Part shown: positions 19,660 through 30,138 of the stretch, one piece after another | Layout of the letters: the number at the start of each line of letters is the position of its first letter | Position numbering within the stretch: position 1 is the first letter of the stretch | Notes under the pieces: model-generated | What the model saw: only the letters and a program-made list of their open reading frames with translations | Database searches by the model: none | What the model was told of the DNA's origin: nothing | Assembly (NCBI GenBank): GCA_013152205.1 | Contig: JAADGV010000076.1 | Span: 30,950 to 94,949 of the forward strand | Reading direction: 5' to 3' | Origin: Planctomycetota bacterium | GTDB lineage: Bacteria; Planctomycetota; Planctomycetia; Pirellulales; Lacipirellulaceae | DNA length: 64,000 nt | Made by a program: the position numbers and the translations under genes

Positions 19660-21162
19660 ATGTTACACCGGCTTTTCTTGATCATTTTCCTACTTCTAGC
19701 AACATGTAGCACCGGAGTTGCAGCAGAGCAGCCTGAGCGTCCAAATGTCATCCTGTTCATCGGCGACGATATTAGCTTCAACGATTTTGGCTGCTACGGC
19801 AACCAATCGGCTAAAACGCCGCAAATTGATGCACTGGCCCGGCACGGAATGCGTTTTACCAACGCCTTTCTCACGGCAAGCAGCTGTAGCCCAAGTCGCT
19901 GTAGTATCGTTACAGGGCGGTACCCCCACAACTTAGGCCAAGCGGCAGAACTACACGCCCCGATGGCGTGGCATTTGCCGCAGTTTCCCGCCTTACTCCG
20001 TGAGGCAGGCTATTACACGGTTCTCGCAGGAAAAGACCACATGCCGCAGCATAAAGCACCTGCGGGCGAGACGGCGCAGCAACCCTTTGAAAAGAAAGAT
20101 CGAGGACGTATCTCAACAAACAGCGGCGGGCACGCGAATTGGGTAAAACTGGTACAACGGCGCCCACGCGATCGGCCTTTCTTCTTTTGGTTTGCAGCGT
20201 TCGACGCACATCGCGATTGGGATGCCGACGATCAATGGGATCTAGAAAAGTACGGCCCCAAACATCGCCCCGAAGATGTGATTCTGCCACCATTCTTGGC
20301 CGATACCGAGTCGACTCGAAAAGACTTGGCATCGTACTACAACGAGGTGACTCGCTACGACTATTACATCGGGCAAGTGGTTGCTGAATTGCGGCAACAA
20401 AATGCCTTAGAAAATACGCTTATTTTGGTGATGGCCGACAACGGGCGGCCATTTCCTCGGGCGAAAACCCGCCTACACGACAGCGGCATGAAGACGGCCT
20501 TAGTTGCACATTGGCCAGCAGGAATAAACCCCTCGGAGCATGGCTGCGACAGCTTGGTAAGCTCCATCGACTTAGCCCCCACCATCTTAGAGCTAGCCGA
20601 GGTGAAAGTACCCAAAACAATGCAAGGCGTGAGTCTTCTGCCCTTGTTTGCCGATCCAGAAGCAACCGTGCGAGAGTATGCCTTCTCTGAACACAACTGG
20701 CACGATTACGAAGCCTATGGCAGATCGGTCCGTACGCGAGATTATCTATACATTTCGAATCGGCGCCCTCGGCTGGCATGGCAAGGGCCAGCCGACTCGG
20801 TCCGCTCTCCTTCACATCAAGATTTGCTTATCCGTCGCAACAAAGGCCAGCTAACCGCGGCACAGGCCGATGTGTTATTAACGCCACGGCCTGAAGAAGA
20901 GTTCTATGACGTAGAAAAAGACCAGTATCAACTAACAAACCAGATGGACAACTCCGATTACGCCAGCGAGATCGATCGGCTGCGCGGTGTCTTGGCACGC
21001 TGGCAAGATGCGACCGGCGATACCGTGCCAGAGCAGTTATCGATCGATAAGTTCGATCGGGAAACTGGCGAGAACTTGCTGAAACCTGGGGCTCCGTTTC
21101 GGCGCACCACTCCAGGCGAGGAACGCAATGCAGCGAGCATCAACGCCCCAGGGCCACGTTGA
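19660..21162 (+). CDS. Cys-type sulfatase (secreted)
   Basis: Signal peptide; NVILFIGDDISFNDFGCYG; CSPSR formylglycine motif in SSCSPSRCSIVTGRYPHNLG. Confidence 0.95.
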   Translation: MLHRLFLIIFLLLATCSTGVAAEQPERPNVILFIGDDISFNDFGCYGNQSAKTPQIDALARHGMRFTNAFLTASSCSPSRCSIVTGRYPHNLGQAAELHAPMAWHLPQFPALLREAGYYTVLAGKDHMPQHKAPAGETAQQPFEKKDRGRISTNSGGHANWVKLVQRRPRDRPFFFWFAAFDAHRDWDADDQWDLEKYGPKHRPEDVILPPFLADTESTRKDLASYYNEVTRYDYYIGQVVAELRQQNALENTLILVMADNGRPFPRAKTRLHDSGMKTALVAHWPAGINPSEHGCDSLVSSIDLAPTILELAEVKVPKTMQGVSLLPLFADPEATVREYAFSEHNWHDYEAYGRSVRTRDYLYISNRRPRLAWQGPADSVRSPSHQDLLIRRNKGQLTAAQADVLLTPRPEEEFYDVEKDQYQLTNQMDNSDYASEIDRLRGVLARWQDATGDTVPEQLSIDKFDRETGENLLKPGAPFRRTTPGEERNAASINAPGPR

Positions 21163-21172
21163 GCGAATTGGC

Positions 21173-22147
21173 CTAAACTTCCAACATTGCCCCAGGCTCG
21201 GGAAAGCCGAGTTGCTTATCGACCCGATTGATCAAAGGTTCGCCTGCTTGATAGCGTTTCAGATTACGGCAAAGCAGGTTGGTCATATCGTCGATACGGC
21301 TAGCACGCTGTCCGCCGACGTGGGGGGTGATGATCACGTTAGGCAGATCCCAAAGCCGACTTTCTTCAGCAAGCGGTTCGACTTCGGTGACATCGACACC
21401 TGCACCCCAGAGATGCCCCGATTCGAGAACTTCGATTAAATCGTTTTCTACGACCAAGGGGCCACGCGCGACATTGATGAGCACCGCTTCAGTCGGCAGC
21501 AAACGTAGCCGTCGGGCATCGATCATGCCGCGGGTATGTTCGTTCAGCGGCGCGGCAAGGATGAGTACGTCGACGCGGGGCAGCATGTCGTCTAAAGCAT
21601 CTGCAGGCAACAGCTCATCGAGATAGTCGGGCTTGCTCTCCGGGTACCAATCCGTGGCAAGAATGGTCGTCTCGAACGGCTTCAGCACCTTAGCCAACCG
21701 ACGCCCATTGCCGCCTAGGCCAACAATGCCGATCGTAGCACCGTGTAAATCTCGCGTTGGCCGGCGGATAAATTCGTGTTTTCGTTGCGCACGGGAAAAA
21801 GTCGGCAAATCTCGCAACAACCCGGCCATCAGGGCCATGGTATGATCGGCAACTTGCCGGGCAAGCACCCCAGATGCGCTGGAGACGCGAATGTCCGAAG
21901 CAATCACGCTGGGCACCAAGCAATGATCAAGCCCCGCTGCCGAGGATTGGATCCATTGCAGATGGTCTGCCTCGACGACTTCCTCCCAGGGCACGGGAAC
22001 TTTAGCGTGTCCACAATATATGTCGGCTGTGCCGAGTTCAGCAGCAATGCGTTCTTGCCCCGCATCGACGACCTCCGCCCCAGGCCAAGCTGCTTGGATC
22101 TGTGCGAGATGAGCGGGTTCGACCGGATAGCAAAGAACGATACGCAT
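21173..22147 (-). CDS. D-2-hydroxyacid dehydrogenase
   Basis: GIVGLGGNGRRLAKVL NAD-binding motif, NVARGPLVVENDL, DVTEVEPLAEESRLWDLPNVIITPHVGG. Confidence 0.93.
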   Translation of the reverse strand: MRIVLCYPVEPAHLAQIQAAWPGAEVVDAGQERIAAELGTADIYCGHAKVPVPWEEVVEADHLQWIQSSAAGLDHCLVPSVIASDIRVSSASGVLARQVADHTMALMAGLLRDLPTFSRAQRKHEFIRRPTRDLHGATIGIVGLGGNGRRLAKVLKPFETTILATDWYPESKPDYLDELLPADALDDMLPRVDVLILAAPLNEHTRGMIDARRLRLLPTEAVLINVARGPLVVENDLIEVLESGHLWGAGVDVTEVEPLAEESRLWDLPNVIITPHVGGQRASRIDDMTNLLCRNLKRYQAGEPLINRVDKQLGFPEPGAMLEV

Positions 22148-22381
22148 AGCAAAAACAGTGGATTATAGTAGTCAGACAGGGCGATAGTTGCCACTGGAGA
22201 TTGGTTGCTATAGAATAACTACCTCAGCCAACGGTGGGAATGGTCGGTTCTGAACCACGTAGAATCTCGCCGGGGCATTTTCCCACCTAAATTGTTTTGA
22301 TCCATCGATCAATTGTCTTCTATCAGCCTTCATCACCGGTGGTGAGGCCGAATAAAAGCAGTGACTCCGAGGTCTTGAATT

Positions 22382-23497
22382 GTGAGCAACGCACCATCGG
22401 CTATCGGCACTGGGCGAGCACTGCCTCCCGCACGGACTGCGTGGAAAGTAGTTTTTGCACTGGTCTTTCTACGGCTCTGCATCGGCTGGCACTTCTTTAG
22501 CGAAGGCTCGAAGAAGGTTGCTTACGACCAAGAGCAGCAAACCTGGACCTTGGAATTTTCCTCGGCTGGCTTCTTGAGCCAAGCCAAGGGGCCTCTGGCG
22601 GGCTTCTTTCAAAGCCAACTGCCTACGGGCCACGACTGGCAAACGCTGCTGGTTGTTCCCGAAGAATTGACGCCCGAGAGTAGCGACCAACTGGGGTCTT
22701 GGGTCGGCTCGTACGTCAAACGCCGCAAGGACGAGCTAAAGAAGGGCAAATACTCTCTGATCGAAGTGCCCGAGTATGCTCCCCACGCAAAGTGGCAAGA
22801 ACGGATTATTGACGATTGGCGGATCCTCCAAAAACGATTTGCCGACGTCAAAGGTTTGGACGCCGACCAACGCAAACAGGCCGCTTCGGTATTCGAGCGA
22901 CGGCAGCATCAGCTTGCCGACTATCTGGCCCAAGAGGCCTTAGACATCCAAGCTTGGCGTCATGAACTATGGCGACTCGAAACCACTCGTGCATTGCCCG
23001 AGGCAACTATCGTTCCGTTCCAGCAAGAGCGAATTTTGCAAAAGTCGACAGAACTGAAGGGAACTCCACGCAAGTGGGTCGGTAGCGTCAACACCTTCGA
23101 CCTGGAATTTGCCAACGACCTGCGGAGCTTGTTGACCGAAGACCAGAAAAAGACAAGCATCACCGATCGCGTTGAAAATGCACTAACCACTTCCAAGCAA
23201 AAACGGCTTACCCAGATGGACATTGCCATTACTGGTTTGATTATTGGCGTTGGCATCTGCCTGCTGGCTGGGTTCTGTACCCGGTTGGCGGCACTTGGCG
23301 GGGCTGCGTTTTTGCTTTCTGTCGTTGCCACCCAGCCACCTTGGGTGCCCGACGCGATTACTACTGTTTTCTATTACCAATTGGTTGAGTTTGCAGCACT
23401 GTTGCTGCTGTCAGCCGTCGGCGCAGGTCGCTGGGCGGGTATCGACTCAATTATCCACTGCCTATGGTCGAAGTGCTGTGGCACAAGGGCGAAATAA
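22382..23497 (+). CDS. DoxX-like membrane protein with large soluble insertion
   Basis: GTG start; N-terminal TM FLRLCIGWHFFSEGSKK, ~220-aa charged segment, C-terminal TMs. Confidence 0.7.
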   Translation: MSNAPSAIGTGRALPPARTAWKVVFALVFLRLCIGWHFFSEGSKKVAYDQEQQTWTLEFSSAGFLSQAKGPLAGFFQSQLPTGHDWQTLLVVPEELTPESSDQLGSWVGSYVKRRKDELKKGKYSLIEVPEYAPHAKWQERIIDDWRILQKRFADVKGLDADQRKQAASVFERRQHQLADYLAQEALDIQAWRHELWRLETTRALPEATIVPFQQERILQKSTELKGTPRKWVGSVNTFDLEFANDLRSLLTEDQKKTSITDRVENALTTSKQKRLTQMDIAITGLIIGVGICLLAGFCTRLAALGGAAFLLSVVATQPPWVPDAITTVFYYQLVEFAALLLLSAVGAGRWAGIDSIIHCLWSKCCGTRAK

Positions 23498-23499
23498 TA

Positions 23500-25266
23500 A
23501 TGAATCTCACACCCGAACAAAAAGATATCGGCAAACAGAACTTTCTCGAAGCCGTTGGCACAACCCGACGCGACTTCCTCAAAGGTTCGGTACTAGGAGC
23601 CTCTGCAACTGGTGCAACCCTGGGCGCCACCTACTTTAATTACGGGAAAGTAGGCAAAGAACGGCTACGAGTCGGTATCATCGGCACCGGCGACGAAGGC
23701 GGCGTGCTGATTGGCTCGCTAAATCCTGACTATATCGACGTTGTGGCGATTGCCGACATTCGGCCCTATAGCATTCACCGTGCTTTTCATGGCGATAACT
23801 ACAGCGCTGGCACCATCAAAGCCCGCCCTGGCTTGATGAGTATTTACGACTGGAAAACCGAAAAAGAAGCCAAAGACCACGTTACCGTCTACAACGACTA
23901 CGAAGACTTAATTGCCGACAAGAATGTCGAAGCGGTTCTCGTAGTACTGCCGCTGTGGCTGCACGACGTTGCTGCGATCAAGGCGATGAAGGCTGGCAAG
24001 CATGTGCTGACCGAGAAGCTGATGGCCCATAGCGTGGCCCAATGCAAAGAGATGGCCCGCGTGTCGAAAGAGACCGGGATGATCCTCGCCACGGGACATC
24101 AACGCCATTACAGCATTCTGTACGACAACGCCGTTTCGCAAATCCAAAGTGGCTTGCTAGGCAACATCCATCATATTCGCGCTCAATGGAACCGTGGCAA
24201 TCTGCCCGGCGCCGACAGTTGGCAACCGCCGCTGCCTACGGAAATGATCAGCGAAAAAGAGTACCTCGATCTACGCCGTAAAACTCGCAAAGAGAGCGGC
24301 AAGGAAGCAGAAAATACACTGCGAGCAGAATATAAGTTACTAGAAGAGTTATTCAAATGGACAAAGATACGTGATCGCTCCACCGACTCTGAAGCCGATC
24401 TGTGGGCAAAACGGGTTGACCAAAAGCAAAAGCAGCTTGACGACATCGTGGTTGTAGCAGAAGACTACGGCTACGGAGAAAAAACGCTGGAAGACGGAAC
24501 AGGTCGTAAGCGGACCGCTCTTGAAGAATTGATTCGTTGGCGATTATGGGACCGTACCGGGGGCGGGCTGATGGCCGAGCTAGGCAGCCACCAACTCGAC
24601 GCGGCAAGCATCTTCATCAGTGCCCAACGCAAAGACCACAAAAAGGTGATGCCGCTGAGCGTGACAGGTATGGGTGGCCGGTATCTTTTCCCAGCCGACC
24701 GCGATGTGGACGATCATGTCTACACGCTGTTCGAATTCCCGGGCGAAGGCTACTACGACGACGAGGGCAAAGTTGCCGATCCGAACAAGAAAATTGCCGT
24801 TAGCTATTCTTCGATTAACGGCAACGGCTTTGGCGGCTATGGCGAAGTTGTCTTGGGAACCAAGGGCACTCTGATTCTAGAACGCGAAAAAGACGTGATG
24901 CTGTTCAAGCGTTCGGAAGTCGATACCAAAATTGCAGTTTCCGAAGGTAAAGACGGCGCTGTGATGAACTCCTATGAAACCGGTGGCGGACAAGCCGCCG
25001 TGGCTGCCGCTGCGATGCCCAAAGAGCCTAGTCGCGGCTACCGAGAAGAAATCGAGCACTGGGCCTACTGCATCAAGAACCCATCTCCAGAAAACCAACC
25101 GAAGTGTACGCCCAAGGTGGCGATGGCCGACGCGATCATTGCGTTGACGTCGAATATCGCCATGAAAGAAAATCGCCGCATCGAGTTCAAGCCCGAGTGG
25201 TTTGATATCCAAAACAACGAGACCCCAGAAGGCAAAGCTCCGCGGCTTACAAGCGAATTGGGTTAA
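23500..25266 (+). CDS. Gfo/Idh/MocA family oxidoreductase, Tat-exported
   Basis: TTRRDFLKGS Tat motif; GIIGTGDEGGVLIGSL; KHVLTEKLMAHSVAQCKEM; ATGHQRHYS. Confidence 0.92.
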   Translation: MNLTPEQKDIGKQNFLEAVGTTRRDFLKGSVLGASATGATLGATYFNYGKVGKERLRVGIIGTGDEGGVLIGSLNPDYIDVVAIADIRPYSIHRAFHGDNYSAGTIKARPGLMSIYDWKTEKEAKDHVTVYNDYEDLIADKNVEAVLVVLPLWLHDVAAIKAMKAGKHVLTEKLMAHSVAQCKEMARVSKETGMILATGHQRHYSILYDNAVSQIQSGLLGNIHHIRAQWNRGNLPGADSWQPPLPTEMISEKEYLDLRRKTRKESGKEAENTLRAEYKLLEELFKWTKIRDRSTDSEADLWAKRVDQKQKQLDDIVVVAEDYGYGEKTLEDGTGRKRTALEELIRWRLWDRTGGGLMAELGSHQLDAASIFISAQRKDHKKVMPLSVTGMGGRYLFPADRDVDDHVYTLFEFPGEGYYDDEGKVADPNKKIAVSYSSINGNGFGGYGEVVLGTKGTLILEREKDVMLFKRSEVDTKIAVSEGKDGAVMNSYETGGGQAAVAAAAMPKEPSRGYREEIEHWAYCIKNPSPENQPKCTPKVAMADAIIALTSNIAMKENRRIEFKPEWFDIQNNETPEGKAPRLTSELG

Positions 25267-25298
25267 TCGGGAACTTTACCGCAACCAAAAAACGGTCG

Positions 25299-25320
25299 TT
25301 AGCGATGGCGGCCACGCCAT
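25299..25320 (+). repeat. TTAGCG hairpin repeat, copy 3
   Basis: ttagcgatggcggccacgccat. Confidence 0.8.
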
Positions 25321-25363
25321 TCCAAAATGGAAAACGGTCTCGGTTACGAAAAAGAGAAACGCC

Positions 25364-27355
25364 CTAAAACCGATCCAACCCATCAATCCAGCGACCCAGG
25401 CTATCGGCAAGATCGGCTTCGAGCACCGACCGGTTGTCGTCTCGAGCCGAAGTTTGCAGCCAACTGGCGGGGTAACCCGCTTTGCCGAGGCGTTCTAGGT
25501 CGTTGCGAATAAGTGGCGCAAAGGTGGAGTCTTGCGACTCGACCGCGAGGATGGCCAGGCGGCTGCCGGGGCGATTGGATGGGATTTTCAGCGAACGGGG
25601 CAAGGGAGCGTCGATCCCGATCGCGCCGCTAAAGTCTTTCTTTTTTGCAAAGGCTAGTGCATAAGCCAACTGGCCCGCTTTTTCGATACCGCCAACAACG
25701 ACTCGCTGAGAATCAAGCTGCCAACGGCGGCGAGCCGCGCTTGCAAGCCGATCGAGATATGCCAAATCTTCCGAGTTCCAACCGGTCTCGCTAGCCGGGT
25801 GAGCAATCAGTAAAATCATCTGGTCGCGTTGGCAGATTTCTTGCCACGCTTGAAGAAGCTGTTGATCGTCTGCTTCGCTGCCGTCGCCGAGCCAAAGCAG
25901 AAGTCCATTTGCTAGCTCGCCTTCGCCCTCAGACGCATAGAACTTTGCCTCTTGGGCGAATTCAGGCAGTTTGAGTGGTTGAAGTTCTGCATTGCTATCC
26001 GGCTCTTGCTTGCCGTCGGACGACGCCAGTTGATCTCGGCTGAGAATTTCAGACGGCAGTTGGCCCAATTTAGCGGATAGGGTTAACTCTTTTTCATCGC
26101 GACTGATCGTTAGTTTGACCGACTCGTCAGGCGGCAACGAATCCATCGTTTCGAGTACCTTGTCAAACGATTTCAGTTCTTTGTCGTTGATTGCCTTGAG
26201 CAGATCACCAGCTTGCAGCCCGGCTTCTGCGGCGGGGCTGTTGGGCCAGACGTTTCGCACCAGGATGCCGATTTTTTCGTCCGTCTTGCCTTGTCGAGCC
26301 GGTAAAACACCTAAGAACGCCTGCTGGTAGGCGGCCATTTCGCCCGCCAAGGTGATTTCGGATTCAAACTCCTCCTCGCCTCGCCGGATAGTTACGCTGA
26401 CGGTGTCGCCTGCGTACAGCGGCACAATTTGAAACCGTAGCTGAGATTGCGTTTGCGTTTGCTGACCATTGATCGACACAATCAGGTCGTCCGTCTTCCA
26501 GCCAGCAACCGCTGCGGGCGAGCCGGGCCAAACGGCGGCGATTTTTGGGAGGGCAATGGCGGTTGGCCCCGCGACAAGCCCCACCCCCAACTTGCCCGGC
26601 AGCAGGTCTTCGCCCAGCTTCCAACGATCAAGCACCGACATCACGTGCGAAATCGGGACAGCAAACCCAATTCCAGAATCGTAGTATTCAGCCCCCGCCA
26701 ACTCTTGGCCGTCGCTGCTGCCGCCTCCTGATGGGGCCATCGGAACGAGCACCCCCATCGTTCGGCCATAGACGTCAACCAGTGGTCCGCCGTAGTTGGC
26801 TACCGAAATGCTGGCGTCCGTTTGGATCACCCGACCATAGCGGCGATTCAGGCCGCTGACGATCCCTACCGAGACGTTCACTTCGTCGTCGTGAAAGGTG
26901 CGGCCAACAGCTATGGACCATTGGCCAACACGTATCTCTTCGGTGATCGCCGCTTCAGCAACTGGCAGGGGCGTTTCTGCTTCGATCTTGAGTAACACGA
27001 GCAATCGGTTTTTATCACGCGCCACAAGCTCTGCCGGCAACTGCTTGCCCGAGGCAAGACGGACGAGTATCGAACTCGGCTGCCCAGCAAAATTGAATGC
27101 GCTCGATACAATGTAGCCATCAGTCGAAACGATCAGCCCCGTGGTAGGCCCTTGAGAGATGAGCGTTTTCCCTACTTGATCAAGGCCACCTATCGTACGG
27201 ATTTGCACAATCGACTTGGCTGCCGATTCCACTGCCACATGCCACGCCTGCTGTTCGAGTTGATCGGTGCTAACTTCCGACGCAAATATAGCGGGAACAG
27301 CGAATATCAATGCCAATAGCATGGCTAACGTGTATTTCATTTGGGATCGTTTCAA
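25364..27355 (-). CDS. HtrA-like PDZ protein with inactive trypsin fold and C-terminal hydrolase-like domain
   Basis: TDASISVANYGGPLVD in the Ser position; two PDZ-like segments; C-terminal VVVGGIEKAGQLAYALAF. Confidence 0.8.
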   Translation of the reverse strand: MKRSQMKYTLAMLLALIFAVPAIFASEVSTDQLEQQAWHVAVESAAKSIVQIRTIGGLDQVGKTLISQGPTTGLIVSTDGYIVSSAFNFAGQPSSILVRLASGKQLPAELVARDKNRLLVLLKIEAETPLPVAEAAITEEIRVGQWSIAVGRTFHDDEVNVSVGIVSGLNRRYGRVIQTDASISVANYGGPLVDVYGRTMGVLVPMAPSGGGSSDGQELAGAEYYDSGIGFAVPISHVMSVLDRWKLGEDLLPGKLGVGLVAGPTAIALPKIAAVWPGSPAAVAGWKTDDLIVSINGQQTQTQSQLRFQIVPLYAGDTVSVTIRRGEEEFESEITLAGEMAAYQQAFLGVLPARQGKTDEKIGILVRNVWPNSPAAEAGLQAGDLLKAINDKELKSFDKVLETMDSLPPDESVKLTISRDEKELTLSAKLGQLPSEILSRDQLASSDGKQEPDSNAELQPLKLPEFAQEAKFYASEGEGELANGLLLWLGDGSEADDQQLLQAWQEICQRDQMILLIAHPASETGWNSEDLAYLDRLASAARRRWQLDSQRVVVGGIEKAGQLAYALAFAKKKDFSGAIGIDAPLPRSLKIPSNRPGSRLAILAVESQDSTFAPLIRNDLERLGKAGYPASWLQTSARDDNRSVLEADLADSLGRWIDGLDRF

Positions 27356-30138
27356 GGCACTGTTGCGTTGGGGGTTTCAATAGGCAAGTTGGCCTGAAGT
27401 TCGAACTCCAGTAGGGCACCATCGCGAAGCACCGACAACCGTAAATTCTGCTCGCGATCGTGGTAGAGCAACTGCTCGAAAAATGCTTTACGCGAAGAGA
27501 CCGGCTCGCCTTCGACAAAGACGACAAGGTCGTCTGGCCTTAGCCCCGCAGCATCGGCCGCCGACTTGCGCCGCACCGTATCGATGTAAGGAGGGGTCCG
27601 TGCCAATACATCGGGAATCATGCGCAAGCCTAGAATCTCGGGCGTCATCGGCTGCTCGGGCGTCGGGCGTTCGGAGCCAGCCATTTGCACCTCGCGGCCT
27701 ACAATAATATCGTCAACCGCCGCAGCCACGGCGTTAGCTGGTAAGGCATAGTTCAGCCAAGTGCCTGTCACTTCGCTACGCAGCTCTTTGCCTAGCATCC
27801 CAAGCAGCCGTCCCTGCCAATCAACCAGCACGCCCCCCGCAGCGCCAGGGTTGTTTGCGTAGGCGTCTAAGATAAAAACCTGTCCGTGGTAGTTGGATTG
27901 AAACGCGCCGCGGCGGGCCGACAGAGGAGAAATCGCAGTGATTACTCCCTGCAACACACTCACGGGTTCGTCGCCGGTAGCGATTCCGTAGAGATTGCTC
28001 AACGCCATGATGCGATCTCCCACGTTTGGCAGCACGGCTGAGTGCAGATCGAAATGCGAAAACTTCTCGCCCTCGGCTTGCAGTTTGAGTACGGCAATCT
28101 CGCGTATCGGATCGCTACCAATAAAATCGGCCTGCCATTTTCGCCCATCGTCTAAAATGACAACCAAGTCGTCGGTATCTAGCACGTAGCTCAGAGCCGT
28201 AAGAATATGGCCGTCCGCCGAGACGAGAATTCCCGACTGATAGGCTTCCATCTGGCGCAAACCACCAGCACCGTAAATTTTTACGACTTTTTTCCAAGCA
28301 TCGCGAATGGATGCTGGCGGGGGAGAGGTAGTAGGCATCTTTTTTGGGGTAGGCTCGATCGCTGTGTCTGATGGCTTGGGGCCGAAAAGTCCCGCAGCTC
28401 CGGTAAAGTTATCAATTTTCAATTCGGCAAATTGAACACCTCCGTACGCGACCTGCCATCGCCGAGCAATACGTTGCCCGGCAAGTTCGCCAAAGTCGAA
28501 GAATCGCAATTCGCAAGGGTCTTGCTCGTCCCCTGGAAACATATCGATGCCGACCAGTTCGCCTGTGTCGGGCGAGAAAAGAAAATGCGTTTCGATGCCA
28601 GCATAGATTCCCACCAAGCAGTCGACCCAGGCAGCGTCTGGCCCACTTGGCAATTGCCCCAGATAGTAAACCTCGCCAAATTGACGAAGACCTTTGTCGA
28701 GCATGCGCTGCCAAAGGTGAAGCGTCAGCAGTAGTCCGCCCGAACCTGGAGGGCTAAGCTGGCGGTCGAGATTGTTTACAAACTGGGCACTAGTATTCCC
28801 AGCAGGCAATCGCATCGAAGCCTTGTCGACAGTAGTTTCTATCTGAAAAGGCTTTCCTGAGGGCAGGCTCCCTGTAAGTTGCAAGGAGTAGGTTAACCCC
28901 TCTTCGTTGCGTGCAGATAGAAAACGGCTCCAGAGTTCTTGTTGCTTCTGTAGGTTGTACCAATAGTTGGCATACCCACGCCGGGCTTCGTAACGCTGGG
29001 CAACGACTTCCGGAAGTTCTGGTTTCTTTTTTAATAACCCCGGCAGCTTGGGTTTCTTTTTTTCTTGGTCGTCCTTCTTGGGCTTTTTGTCTTGGTGAGG
29101 CTCTGCCGGCTTTTTAGCTTCTGCTTGAACAAGATTGTAGAGCTGCGACGGATCGTGTAGCCCCATCAAACGCACGTGAATATCGAACGTTTCGCCCTCG
29201 CGGCGAAAAGACAAGGGAACCTTCCATCCACGCGGAAAAACGCCTAACACATTTTGCAGTGCGTTGGCCGACGTAATCTCTCGGCCCGCTAGGCGAACAA
29301 TCTCGTCGCCATAGCGCAAACCTCGCCGGTAGGCATCGCAGGTTTCCAAAATATCATCGACCACCACTCGGCCATCTTCCTCGGTAGCGACCGTAGCGCC
29401 CAACGTGGCATGATCGACAATTCTGCCGCTCTTGAGATGGGCAAGAAACCGTTTGATTTGATTGATCGAAATCGCGTAGCCTACGCCCACATTCACTCGG
29501 CCACGCTTTTCAAACGACCCGCGACCATTGATGCCAATAACTCTGCCCGCAGCGTCGAACAGCGGCCCCCCCGAGTTGCCTGGGTTGATGGAAGCGTCGG
29601 TTTGAAGGCAGTCGGTATATTCCAGAAGCGTGCCAGCCGGGTATTGATATCGATGGACTCCAGAAACAAACCCGTAGCTTACCGACGGAGTAAAATCGTC
29701 GGCCAGCAGAAACGGGTTGCCAATCGCATAAGCCCAATCGCCTACCTGTACTTCGTCGCTATCGCCCAATTCTGCGTAGGGAAAATCGTCTCTCCCCAAT
29801 AGCTGAATCAGCGCCACATCGCCCACCGGATCGATGCCAACGACCACCGCATCGTAAATTCGCCCATCTGCCATCCCACATTTCATGGCCGTGCCGCACG
29901 GGGCCGCGACATGAAAATTCGTCAACGTAAAACCATCAGGCGAGATAACCACCCCCGAGCCGCCCCCTTCGCCCCGGCTATCGAAAACGGCAACGGCTGT
30001 TGCCGATGCCCGTTGCACCGTTTCAATACGCTGTTGCTCTGCTTCTAAAACAGCCGCGTCGGGAGTCACTTCACCCAGTACCGCGGTGCAAAAAAAGAGC
30101 GTCAGCAGAAGGGGCAGACTAATTGATGTTTGTGTCAT
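27352..30138 (-). CDS. double trypsin/HtrA-like protein with PDZ segments (first domain active, second inactive)
   Basis: Domain 1 TNFHV / DPVGDVAL / INPGNSGGPLFD; domain 2 TALSYVL / DPIREIAVLKL / NNPGAAGGVLVD. Confidence 0.88.
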   Translation of the reverse strand: MTQTSISLPLLLTLFFCTAVLGEVTPDAAVLEAEQQRIETVQRASATAVAVFDSRGEGGGSGVVISPDGFTLTNFHVAAPCGTAMKCGMADGRIYDAVVVGIDPVGDVALIQLLGRDDFPYAELGDSDEVQVGDWAYAIGNPFLLADDFTPSVSYGFVSGVHRYQYPAGTLLEYTDCLQTDASINPGNSGGPLFDAAGRVIGINGRGSFEKRGRVNVGVGYAISINQIKRFLAHLKSGRIVDHATLGATVATEEDGRVVVDDILETCDAYRRGLRYGDEIVRLAGREITSANALQNVLGVFPRGWKVPLSFRREGETFDIHVRLMGLHDPSQLYNLVQAEAKKPAEPHQDKKPKKDDQEKKKPKLPGLLKKKPELPEVVAQRYEARRGYANYWYNLQKQQELWSRFLSARNEEGLTYSLQLTGSLPSGKPFQIETTVDKASMRLPAGNTSAQFVNNLDRQLSPPGSGGLLLTLHLWQRMLDKGLRQFGEVYYLGQLPSGPDAAWVDCLVGIYAGIETHFLFSPDTGELVGIDMFPGDEQDPCELRFFDFGELAGQRIARRWQVAYGGVQFAELKIDNFTGAAGLFGPKPSDTAIEPTPKKMPTTSPPPASIRDAWKKVVKIYGAGGLRQMEAYQSGILVSADGHILTALSYVLDTDDLVVILDDGRKWQADFIGSDPIREIAVLKLQAEGEKFSHFDLHSAVLPNVGDRIMALSNLYGIATGDEPVSVLQGVITAISPLSARRGAFQSNYHGQVFILDAYANNPGAAGGVLVDWQGRLLGMLGKELRSEVTGTWLNYALPANAVAAAVDDIIVGREVQMAGSERPTPEQPMTPEILGLRMIPDVLARTPPYIDTVRRKSAADAAGLRPDDLVVFVEGEPVSSRKAFFEQLLYHDREQNLRLSVLRDGALLEFELQANLPIETPNATVP

